Part shown: piece by piece, positions 23,737 to 30,367 of the stretch
Numbering within the stretch: position 1 is the stretch's first letter
Layout: each line of letters opens with the position of its first letter
NCBI GenBank assembly: GCA_964354135.1
Contig: CAYGZA010000039.1
Span: forward strand, 1-30,367
Origin: CAYGZA01 sp964354135
Lineage (GTDB): Bacteria; Planctomycetota; Planctomycetia; Pirellulales; Thermoguttaceae
Reading direction: 5' to 3'
Length of the DNA stretch: 30,367 bases
Program-made: the position numbers and the translations under genes
Notes under the pieces: generated by a model
Databases searched by the model: none
What the model was told of the DNA's origin: nothing
Seen by the model: only the letters and a program-made list of their open reading frames with translations

Positions 23737-23765
23737 GTGACCCTCAGGCGGCAAGGCGATATAAT
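23737..23765 (+). promoter_or_regulatory. Promoter of the zinc-ribbon/PH-like gene
   Basis: GTGACC (23737-23742), a 17-bp spacer and a perfect TATAAT (23760-23765). The leader would be about 68 bases. Confidence 0.55.
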
Positions 23766-23838
23766 GGCGCCCGGCTTGGTTTCCCCGCAGGTGGGGAACC
23801 ACATCCCGTGGATGGTCTGTTGCGAAGGATCCCGTGCG

Positions 23839-24567
23839 ATGAACTGTCCGAAGTGCAAAGCTGACGTCGATCCGAAATCGGTCTACTGTCCCAAGTGCGG
23901 CGAGCGGCTGAATCCGGCCGATGAAGACCTGTTGCCGGGGCACCGGGACTCGGGCGGGGCGCCTGCAAAGGCGCCCTCTTCCGAGGGGTCGCCCGCCCGC
24001 GTCTTCGAGCCCCTTGGGGGGCAGCGGCCGCCGGCCGATGGCCCTGGCGATGCGATGGCCCGCGTGAACGAGCAGAAAGAGAGCGACGCCTCGACCCTGT
24101 GGGAGGGACGCTATTCCTTCAAGGCGATCATCCCCTGGATGATCCTCACCGCCGCGGCCCTGATCGTGGCGGTCTTCGTCGGTCTGCACTTCGGCTTCGG
24201 GCAGTGGTACTGGTACGGCGTGACGGGAATCGTGGTCGCCCTCTTCTCGTACGAACTTCTGCTCTATGCCTGGCGTCACGTGGGGCATCGCTATCGGCTC
24301 ACGCCGCAGACGTTCTTCCACGAGCGGGGAATCATCTTCCGGACCACCAGCCCGATCGAAATCGTCGCCATCGACGACATCGCCTTCGACCAGACGATCC
24401 TGGAGCGGCTGTTCGGCGTGGGGACGATCCGCCTCCTCTCCAAGGACATGATCGAACCCGCGTTGGCGATCAAAGGGATCCCGAACGTCAAGGACGCCTT
24501 CTCCAAGATCGATCAAGCCCGGCGGGCAGAGCGGAGGGCGCGGGCAGTGCGGATCGACAACGTGTGA
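23839..24567 (+). CDS. Zinc-ribbon membrane protein with bacterial PH-like domain
   Basis: A 242-residue protein. The N-terminal zinc ribbon has CPKC (3-6) and CPKC (17-20), followed by a low-complexity linker (25-85). Two transmembrane helices come next (about 94-115 and 121-142). The C-terminal domain starts at HRYRLTPQTFFHERGIIFRTTSPIEIVAIDDI and reads as the YdbS/bPH_2-type pleckstrin-like fold, with the usual strand pattern and a LERLFGVGTIRLLS segment. Such proteins are membrane-associated with unknown ligands. The ATG at 23839 opens the zinc ribbon, and AAGGA lies 12 bases upstream. It converges with the enolase-superfamily gene across an inverted repeat. Confidence 0.82.
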   Translation: MNCPKCKADVDPKSVYCPKCGERLNPADEDLLPGHRDSGGAPAKAPSSEGSPARVFEPLGGQRPPADGPGDAMARVNEQKESDASTLWEGRYSFKAIIPWMILTAAALIVAVFVGLHFGFGQWYWYGVTGIVVALFSYELLLYAWRHVGHRYRLTPQTFFHERGIIFRTTSPIEIVAIDDIAFDQTILERLFGVGTIRLLSKDMIEPALAIKGIPNVKDAFSKIDQARRAERRARAVRIDNV

Positions 24568-24569
24568 AT

Positions 24570-24632
24570 CCCCAGTAGGACCGGCGACACCCCGCCTCCA
24601 TCCCCGACCGCCAAGACGCCGGTCCTACGGGG
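24570..24632. repeat. Inverted repeat between convergent genes
   Basis: GTAGGACCGGCG at 24575-24586 pairs exactly with CGCCGGTCCTAC at 24617-24628, and flanking CCCC and GGGG extend the stem with a one-base bulge; the loop is 30 bases. The right arm includes the stop codon of the minus-strand gene. It may serve as a two-way terminator. A related string, AGTAGGAC-GGCGA-AC-CC, recurs at about 30310-30330, which suggests a dispersed repeat family. Confidence 0.65.
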
Positions 24633-25896
24633 TGATCTGGCGCTGGGCTTTGGCGAGCCAGTCAGGGCTGATACGAACGCCCCAGCCGGGGCCGTCGGGG
24701 ATCGCCACCCGGCCGTCGCGGACCACCGGGAAGGGTTCATAGAGGGCCTTGCCGAAATCCCCCGGCTCGATCGTGAATTCGACGTGCGGCCCGGCATTGG
24801 GAATCGATCCCATCAGGTGGAGCGTGAAGACGATCACCAGGGCGAGGTTGGCGGAGTGCGGCACGCACGGCAGGCCCGCCTCGGCCGCCATTCGGGCGAC
24901 GCGCAGTGCCCGGGTGAAACCGCCCACGTAGAGCACGTCGGGCTGGGCGATATCGACGGCCTTCATGCGGAACATCCGCCGCCACTGGGCAAGATCGTTG
25001 TCTTGCTCCCCGCCGGCCACGGGGACCTTCAACGCCGCCGCGACTTCGGCCGTCCACTCCAGTTCCCAGTACGGGCACGGCTCCTCGAAATGGCAGAAGC
25101 CGTGCTCTTCCATCAGCCGGCCGACCTCGATGGCCTTCCGCGGCGTGTAGCAACTGTTGCCGTCGGCCAAGAGCGAGACCTTCTCGCCGACCGCCTTGCG
25201 GACCGCGGGGATGAGGGCCTCGGTGCGGCCCGGCGATTCGTCCCGGTCGTGCCCGCAGACCTTGCCCACGCGGATCTTGAACGCCCCGAACCCTCGTTCG
25301 TCGCGGAGCCGCGCGAGCCGTTCGGCCTCGTCGGCCGGCTTAATGGTGCGGCTCATGCTCGATCCATAGACGGCCAGCGGCCGCGGCGTGCCGCCCAGGA
25401 GGGCACACACGCTTCTTCCGGCACGCTTTCCCAACAGGTCCCAAATCGCCGTATCCAGCCCGGCCAACGCCCGGCAGACGAACGACCAGGGAAACTTGTA
25501 GTTCGCCTCGATGCACCGGTCCGAAATCGCCTCGAAGTCGGCGGGGTCGGCGCCTAGCGCCAACGGCGCGACCTTGCGGTGGAGGATCGTTGCGGAGATG
25601 TCGGCATCGAAAGTCGAGATCTGCCCGAGACCTTCCGAGCCGTCGTCCGTGCGGACCCGGACGACGCTCAAGTCGCGGCCGCGGCTGAAGCTCTCGATAC
25701 TGCTGATCTTCAAGCCGGTCTTCTTCCGCAGGATGCTCAGGCGCTCGTCCACCCTCTCCCAACCGGCAGGCGGTGCCGGCGGTGCGGATGGTTGTTCCGC
25801 GGGCGCGAGTGCAGCCCTGCTAGACAAGCTGCCCGTGCCGCCCAACGCTGCCGACGCAGCCAGTGTCTTTAGGAAATCGCGGCGATGGTTCCTCAT
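24625..25896 (-). CDS. Tat-exported enolase-superfamily (mandelate racemase/muconate lactonizing) enzyme
   Basis: A 423-residue protein with a twin-arginine leader (RRDFLK at 5-10), so it is exported folded. After a Pro-rich linker, the capping domain and TIM barrel show the superfamily metal ligands D245 (LLADGN), E271/E272 (HFEEP) and E297 (GGEQDN). The catalytic side has K207-I-R209 in place of the usual KxK and H347 (VPHSAN) on the other face. That pattern fits mandelate-racemase-group acid-sugar dehydratases or epimerases better than the L-Ala-D/L-Glu epimerases. GGAGGAG upstream of the ATG at 25896 fixes the start. It follows the murQ-kinase gene by 31 bp on the same strand, so they are probably co-transcribed; a role with cell-wall or environmental sugar acids is inferred. 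Confidence 0.85.
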   Translation of the reverse strand: MRNHRRDFLKTLAASAALGGTGSLSSRAALAPAEQPSAPPAPPAGWERVDERLSILRKKTGLKISSIESFSRGRDLSVVRVRTDDGSEGLGQISTFDADISATILHRKVAPLALGADPADFEAISDRCIEANYKFPWSFVCRALAGLDTAIWDLLGKRAGRSVCALLGGTPRPLAVYGSSMSRTIKPADEAERLARLRDERGFGAFKIRVGKVCGHDRDESPGRTEALIPAVRKAVGEKVSLLADGNSCYTPRKAIEVGRLMEEHGFCHFEEPCPYWELEWTAEVAAALKVPVAGGEQDNDLAQWRRMFRMKAVDIAQPDVLYVGGFTRALRVARMAAEAGLPCVPHSANLALVIVFTLHLMGSIPNAGPHVEFTIEPGDFGKALYEPFPVVRDGRVAIPDGPGWGVRISPDWLAKAQRQITP

Positions 25897-25927
25897 GGGG
25901 AATGCTCCTCCAAATGGGTCTCCCGGT

Positions 25928-27787
25928 TCACGTCATGACATCGAGTGCCAGTTTCACGGCCCCGGCGACGGGCTCGGCAACCTGGGATATCGGGCGCGGC
26001 TGAAGGCCAGTCGCCGCCAGGTGCAGCGACAACCGACCTTGCAGACACGCGCTCCCCAGGAGCACGCCGCCGGACAGAACGAGCGGAAAAGGCCCGCCGG
26101 CCAACTCGAGCCTCCGCGCGACCGCCTCGACCAGCCGGGCCAGTTCCTGGGTGGCCCGATCGGCGAGTTCCTGGGCCGTCGCGTCGTGCTGTTCGGCGGT
26201 CCTCAGGACGACTTCGGCCAGTGCGGCGATTGCGCCACGATCTCCGGCGATTCCGTAGACGGCGGGAATCAACTCTTCCGGCGTTCGCAGCCGCAGCCGC
26301 TCCAGGAAGGCGTCCAGGAGTCGCGTGGGCGGTGCTCGCCCGTCGGCCGCTTGCGCGGCAGCCCGCAACCCGGCCAGGGCAATCGCGTATCCGCTCCCTT
26401 CATCGCCGAAGAGGAACCCCCAACCGCCGGTGTGGCCCGCGCGGCCCCCGCGGTCTTGGCCAAAGGCAAACGACCCGGTGCCGGAAATCAGGGCGATCCC
26501 CCAGCCCTCCGGCGATCCGGCGGCCAGCACCGGGACGGCATCGTGGACGACGCGAAGGCGGCGCGCCAGTTGCCGCCTCTCGGCCCATTGCTCGACGGCT
26601 TGCCGGTTCTCCGGGCGATCGGAGCCGGCCAAGGCGAGCACGGCGGCGCCCAGCGGCCCGGACGCCGCGCCGGCATCGGCCAGCGCCGCGGCGACCGCCC
26701 GATCGAGACTCTCCAGGGCCCGGGCGATCCCCACGGACTGCGGATTCGACGACCCGGCGAGCCCGCGGCCCAGCACTGTCGTCTCCGCACACTGGCCCCT
26801 TGCGGCCACCCAGGCGACCGTGCGGGAACCGCCGCCGTCGACGCCGAGCACGAGTTCATCGGTGGGGGTCGCTGCTGTTTTCCCCTCACGGATTCCTCTT
26901 TCCTCCAGGGCGCGGCGAAGATGGCCGCCGGCACGCTCCAGCAGTCGCTGGGCCTCTTCGGGTGGCACGGAGCCCATTTCGGCGACAATGGCCGTCTTCA
27001 ACTCGCCGCCGCACTGGGCGAGCCTTCGCTCCGCTTCATCGGCGGGTAGTCCGGTGAAGGTCATCAGGATTCGCCGCGCCCGGTCCACGAGCTTCGTATT
27101 GCTGGCCCGGAGGTCGACCATCAGGTTGCCGTAGGTCTTACCCAACAGCACCATCGCCCCGGTGGTGAGCATGTTGAGGACCATCTTGGTGGCAGTGCCG
27201 GCCTTCAGTCGCGTGGAGCCGCTAACGACCTCGGGCCCGACGACCGGTGTGATCGCCACATCCACGTGCTCCTCCAGCAGCGCCTCGCGGTTGCAGCTCA
27301 GCCCGATCGCGAACGCCTTCCGGCTGCGGGCGTACTCCAGGCCGCCGACGACGTACGGCGTGCGCCCGCTGGTGGCAATGCCGACCACCACGTCCCTTTC
27401 GCAGAGCCCGATCTTCTGGAGGTCGCGGGGGGCCGATTCGGGATGGTCCTCGGCCCCTTCGACGGACCGGGTCATGGCCGCGTACCCGCCGGCGATCAGC
27501 CCGACGACCAACTCGGGCGGCGTGCTGAAGGTGGGCGGGCATTCCGCGGCATCGAGCACTCCGAGCCGCCCGGAGGTCCCCGCGCCGAGGTAGATCAACC
27601 GGCCGCCGGTCCGCAGCCTCTCGGCGATCGCCTCGATGGCCCGGGCGATCGACTCCGCCTCGCGGCCGACGGCTTCGGCGACGGTGCCGTCCTCGGCGCT
27701 CATCAGGCGGACGATCTCCGCGGCCGACATGCCGTCGATCCGCTCGGAGGCCGGATTGCGGGCTTCGGTGGTGAGATTCTGGAGCAT
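25928..27787 (-). CDS. murQ: Bifunctional MurNAc-6-phosphate etherase / BadF-type amino-sugar kinase fusion
   Basis: A 619-residue fusion. Residues 1-300 are MurQ: the SIS-domain loop LGAGTSGRLG (68-77) and E82 (AAECPPTF) and E113 (GAEDHPE), which coincide with E. coli MurQ Glu83 and Glu114. This domain cleaves the lactyl ether of MurNAc-6-phosphate to give GlcNAc-6-phosphate. Residues 313-619 are a BadF/BadG-type ASKHA kinase: phosphate-1 GVDGGGSRT (315-323), ISGTGSFAFG, the GlcNAc-kinase motif GGWGFLFGDEGSGY and the adenosine motif LSGGVLLG. This domain is likely to phosphorylate MurNAc and/or GlcNAc, as MurK/NagK do, so one polypeptide would do both cytoplasmic recycling steps. The ATG at 27787 gives the standard MurQ N-terminus. 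It is divergent from the amiE-namZ fusion. Confidence 0.92.
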   Translation of the reverse strand: MLQNLTTEARNPASERIDGMSAAEIVRLMSAEDGTVAEAVGREAESIARAIEAIAERLRTGGRLIYLGAGTSGRLGVLDAAECPPTFSTPPELVVGLIAGGYAAMTRSVEGAEDHPESAPRDLQKIGLCERDVVVGIATSGRTPYVVGGLEYARSRKAFAIGLSCNREALLEEHVDVAITPVVGPEVVSGSTRLKAGTATKMVLNMLTTGAMVLLGKTYGNLMVDLRASNTKLVDRARRILMTFTGLPADEAERRLAQCGGELKTAIVAEMGSVPPEEAQRLLERAGGHLRRALEERGIREGKTAATPTDELVLGVDGGGSRTVAWVAARGQCAETTVLGRGLAGSSNPQSVGIARALESLDRAVAAALADAGAASGPLGAAVLALAGSDRPENRQAVEQWAERRQLARRLRVVHDAVPVLAAGSPEGWGIALISGTGSFAFGQDRGGRAGHTGGWGFLFGDEGSGYAIALAGLRAAAQAADGRAPPTRLLDAFLERLRLRTPEELIPAVYGIAGDRGAIAALAEVVLRTAEQHDATAQELADRATQELARLVEAVARRLELAGGPFPLVLSGGVLLGSACLQGRLSLHLAATGLQPRPISQVAEPVAGAVKLALDVMT

Positions 27788-27821
27788 GGTCGAGGGAGTG
27801 CGTGGCGCTTTAGACCGATCC

Positions 27822-27827
27822 ATTATA
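27822..27827 (-). promoter_or_regulatory. Candidate -10 box of the murQ-kinase gene
   Basis: A perfect TATAAT on the minus strand with no clear -35 box. The leader would be about 28 bases. It lies in the 111-bp divergent gap, so one regulator bound here could control both fusion genes. Confidence 0.45.
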
Positions 27828-27898
27828 CCCGGGCACTTTGCCCCAGCTACCCCGGGCGAGTAGACTGTGGATCGGCTCCCGCGAGGATCCGAGAAACG

Positions 27899-30301
27899 AT
27901 GGGGATTGCCATGCGACGGTTCGGTCCGCGTTTGCGGGGCGTCTGGCTGCTTCTGGTCGGGGTCGCGTTCCTGGAGGCGGCATCTGCGTCGGCCGCTCCG
28001 CCGCGGCTTGCGCTCGTGCGGCCGGAAGAGGCCGGCATGGACGCGGCGAAGCTCGCTCGGATCGACGCGGCGGTGGAAGAGGGACTGCAGGCAAAGAACA
28101 TGCCCGGCTGCGTCGTGGCCGTCGGCCGGCAGGGAAGACTGGTGATCCTCAAGGCTTACGGATACCGGCAAGTCCTGCCCGAGCGGGTCGCCATGACCGC
28201 CGACACCGTCTTCGATCTCGCCTCGCTCACCAAGCCGGTGGCGACCGCCACCAGCGTGATGATCCTCGTCGAACGAGGCAAGATTCGGCTGGACGACAGG
28301 GTTCTCAAGCATCTTCCCGAGTTCGGCCGGAACGGCAAAGAGGAGATCACGATCCTGCAACTGCTGACCCATCAGTCGGGCCTGGTCGCCGATAACCCGT
28401 TGGACGACTACCGCGACGGGCCGGAGAAGGCATGGCAGCGCATCGCGGCCCTCAAGCCGGTGGCCAAGCCCGGCACGAAGTTCATCTACTCCGACGTCGG
28501 TTACATCGTCTTGGGCGAGTTGGTCAGGCGGGTTTCGGGGAACCGGCTCGATGAGTTTTCGCGCGAGCACATCTACGCCCCGCTGGGAATGACGGAAACC
28601 GGTTTCCTGCCGCCCGAAGGACTCCGCCGCCGCGCGGCTCCCACGGAGAAGCGGGACGGCAACTGGATCTGCGGCGAGGTCCACGACCCCCGGGCTCACC
28701 GTCTGGGTGGAGTTGCGGGGCACGCCGGACTCTTCTCCACCGCCGGGGACCTGGCCGTCTACGCCCAGATGATGCTTGGCCGCGGCAAGTGTGGCGGCGC
28801 TGGCGTCCTTGCTCCCCAGACTTTCGACCAGATGACCAAGCCGCATCCCGTGCCCGGCGGGCTCCGCGGCCTGGGTTGGGACGTCCGCACCGGGTATTCG
28901 AGCAACCGCGGATCGGCGTTTTCCCCGCGGGCCTTTGGACATGGGGGATTCACGGGAACGGTGCTCTGGATCGATCCCGGCCACGAGCTGTTCGTGATCT
29001 TCTTGAGCAATCGGCTCCATCCGGACGGCAAGGGGACGGTCAATCCGCTGGCGGGTCGGATCGGCACGATTGCCGTCGAAGCGATCGGGCATAGGGATCC
29101 GAATGCACGGCAACCAGGTCCGGAGAGCAGTAAAGCCCAGGGGCTGCAACCCCTGGGCTTTGAGAAGCCCGTTGTGCTCGCCGGCATCGACGTCCTCCAG
29201 CGCGACGGGTTCCGACCGCTCCAAGGCCGCCGTGTCGGGCTGATCACGAATCACACCGGCGTAAACCGCGCGGGCATCGGCACTGCCCGGCTGCTCAAGG
29301 AGGCCCCCGGCGTGCAACTGGTCGCCCTCTTCAGCCCGGAACACGGTCCCCGCGGCGAGCTCGACGTGACCGGCATTCCCGATTCCCGCGATCCCCAGAC
29401 CGGGGTCCCCGTCTTCAGCCTGTACGGTAAGACCCGCAGGCCCACGGCCGAAATGCTCCAGGGGATCGACAGCCTGGTGTTCGACGTCCAGGACGTTGGC
29501 GCGCGGTTCTACACGTACGTGACGACGATGGGTTACGCGATGCAGGCGGCGGCCAGGCACAAGCTGCGCTTCGTGGTCCTCGACCGGCCCAATCCGACGG
29601 GCGCGATCGACGCGGCCGGGCCGGTGCTCGACCCGGGACGCGAGTCGTTCGTCGCCTTCCATCCGATTGCGGTGCGCCACGGCATGACCGTCGGCGAGCT
29701 GGCGCGGATGTTCAACGACGAACTGCGGCTCGGGCTCGATCTGGTCGTGATCCGGGTCGAGGGCTGGCGGCGGCAGGATTTCTTTGACGCCACCGGGCTG
29801 CGGTGGATCAACCCTTCGCCCAACATGCGGAGCCTGCGGGCGGCGATCCTCTATCCCGGGGTCTGCTTGCTGGAGCCGACGAACGTCTCCGTGGGCCGCG
29901 GAACGGACACCCCCTTTGAACTGTTCGGGGCCCCATGGCTCGACGGCCCGCGCCTGGCCGGCGAGCTGAGCCGTTCCGGCTTGCCCGGAATTCGCTTCGA
30001 GCCGGTCACGTTCACGCCCACGTCGAGCGTGTTCGAGGGGCGGCAGTGCGGCGGCGTGAAGATGGTGCTTACCGACCGGCAAGCGATCGAGCCGATGCGG
30101 GTCGGCGTCACCATCGCCTATCATCTCCGCCGCCAGCACCCGACCGCGTGGGAGGCCCGCAAGCTCGACGTGCTCTTGGGACACCGCGCGGCGCTGGAGG
30201 CCCTGCTCGGCGGCAAGAATGTCGCCGAGATCGAGGCCACCTGGCAAGCCGGGCTTGCGGAGTTCCGGAAGCGCCGGGCCAGGTACCTGCTTTACGAGTG
30301 A
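27899..30301 (+). CDS. Exported AmiE-like serine hydrolase fused to NamZ-like exo-muramidase (DUF1343)
   Basis: An 800-residue fusion with a signal peptide (1-33). Residues about 36-400 are a class-C beta-lactamase-fold serine hydrolase: S109-L-T-K112, Y197-S-D199 and H348-G-G350. The SxxK/YSD/HGG set resembles B. subtilis AmiE (YbbE), which removes the peptide from MurNAc. Residues about 424-800 are DUF1343/NamZ (GH171), with FSPEHGPRGE (E481 as the likely acid/base), DRPNP and SVGRGTDTPFELFG. That family releases MurNAc from the non-reducing end of glycan chains. In B. subtilis amiE and namZ are separate neighbours of murQ; here they are one protein beside murQ. A palindromic repeat encodes the linker (residues 411-421). 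The ATG at 27899 is used; 27911 is possible. It ends 66 bp before the window edge. Confidence 0.9.
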   Translation: MGIAMRRFGPRLRGVWLLLVGVAFLEAASASAAPPRLALVRPEEAGMDAAKLARIDAAVEEGLQAKNMPGCVVAVGRQGRLVILKAYGYRQVLPERVAMTADTVFDLASLTKPVATATSVMILVERGKIRLDDRVLKHLPEFGRNGKEEITILQLLTHQSGLVADNPLDDYRDGPEKAWQRIAALKPVAKPGTKFIYSDVGYIVLGELVRRVSGNRLDEFSREHIYAPLGMTETGFLPPEGLRRRAAPTEKRDGNWICGEVHDPRAHRLGGVAGHAGLFSTAGDLAVYAQMMLGRGKCGGAGVLAPQTFDQMTKPHPVPGGLRGLGWDVRTGYSSNRGSAFSPRAFGHGGFTGTVLWIDPGHELFVIFLSNRLHPDGKGTVNPLAGRIGTIAVEAIGHRDPNARQPGPESSKAQGLQPLGFEKPVVLAGIDVLQRDGFRPLQGRRVGLITNHTGVNRAGIGTARLLKEAPGVQLVALFSPEHGPRGELDVTGIPDSRDPQTGVPVFSLYGKTRRPTAEMLQGIDSLVFDVQDVGARFYTYVTTMGYAMQAAARHKLRFVVLDRPNPTGAIDAAGPVLDPGRESFVAFHPIAVRHGMTVGELARMFNDELRLGLDLVVIRVEGWRRQDFFDATGLRWINPSPNMRSLRAAILYPGVCLLEPTNVSVGRGTDTPFELFGAPWLDGPRLAGELSRSGLPGIRFEPVTFTPTSSVFEGRQCGGVKMVLTDRQAIEPMRVGVTIAYHLRRQHPTAWEARKLDVLLGHRAALEALLGGKNVAEIEATWQAGLAEFRKRRARYLLYE
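29132..29161 (+). repeat. Palindromic repeat inside a coding sequence (fusion linker)
   Basis: AAAGCCCAGGGG pairs perfectly with CCCCTGGGCTTT around the loop CTGCAA, in frame within the AmiE-NamZ fusion and encoding roughly KAQGLQPLGF. It has the same arm length, loop and ends as the repeat at 10800-10829 (read on its minus strand). The two stem differences are compensated on both sides. Confidence 0.85.
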
Positions 30302-30367
30302 CCCATCGAGTAGGACGGGCGAGACGCCTTAGTTTTACCCACGTCCGCCGCGATAGATTTTACAGAA

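Larger units (their letters stand above)
23378..23838. other. 461-bp intergenic region with two palindromes and a promoter
   Basis: The divergent gap between nrdR and the zinc-ribbon/PH-like gene. It holds a 25-bp perfect inverted repeat, a 14-bp perfect inverted repeat and a sigma-70-like promoter (listed separately). Open frames here are short and shaped by the palindromes; I see no convincing gene. Confidence 0.7.

Noticed and set aside
27788..30247. N-terminal extension of the murQ-kinase frame
   Set aside because: It is fully antisense to the AmiE-NamZ fusion, and the recognised MurQ start at 27787 gives the family length.
1..30367. CRISPR arrays, tRNA or rRNA genes
   Set aside because: No regularly spaced repeats and no tRNA- or rRNA-like conserved segments were noticed on reading; a covariance-model scan would be the decisive test.

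Overview
The window looks like a chromosomal piece of a high-GC planctomycete (Pirellulales-like). The reasons are the family content and style: a discoidin/beta-propeller/multi-CxxCH protein related to the hydrazine synthase alpha subunit, small zinc-ribbon membrane proteins, a tiny lipoprotein, an Hsp70-like protein with a long C-terminal extension, a sugar-enzyme gene with a twin-arginine leader, and several dispersed palindromic repeats between genes. This taxonomic call is inference from gene families, not a marker-gene result.

Layout. Positions 1-3848 (minus strand) hold the 5' part of an exported protein of unknown function, a secreted heparinase II/III-like polysaccharide lyase and an ABC-2 type permease without an adjacent ATPase. 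Positions 3923-6670 are a 2748-bp IS1-like mobile element with 19-bp terminal inverted repeats (18/19) and imperfect 8-bp target duplications (7/8). Besides a transposase broken by a +1 frameshift in a C7 tract, it carries two passengers: a small basic KGG-type protein and an AT-rich Orc1/Cdc6-like AAA+ ATPase. The element sits one target duplication away from the stop codon of the hydrazine-synthase-alpha-like cytochrome gene (6679-9675, minus). Next on the minus strand is a three-gene succinate dehydrogenase operon, sdhC-sdhA-sdhB (13662-9888), with a recognisable promoter and a strong hairpin between sdhA and sdhB.

Positions 14103-17460 (plus) hold a stand-alone response regulator and an Hsp70-like ATPase. 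A bshB1-type deacetylase (minus) follows, then a plus-strand run of a small lipoprotein, a zinc-ribbon membrane protein, a conserved unknown protein and a CopA-type copper ATPase. nrdR (minus) comes next, then a 461-bp intergenic region with two strong palindromes and a promoter, then a zinc-ribbon/PH-like membrane protein (plus).

The right end (24625-30301) is a divergent locus that reads as a cell-wall amino-sugar recycling module. One side is a MurQ etherase fused to a BadF-type amino-sugar kinase, followed by a Tat-leader enolase-superfamily enzyme. The other side is an exported AmiE-like serine hydrolase fused to a NamZ-like (DUF1343) exo-muramidase. An in-frame palindromic repeat lies exactly at the junction of that second fusion. 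The same repeat family, with compensatory base changes in the stem, occurs in the sdhA-sdhB gap.

No tRNA, rRNA or CRISPR array was seen. The most interesting items are the cargo-carrying IS1-like element, the doubly fused peptidoglycan-recycling locus, and the hairpin repeat that appears to have entered a coding sequence.
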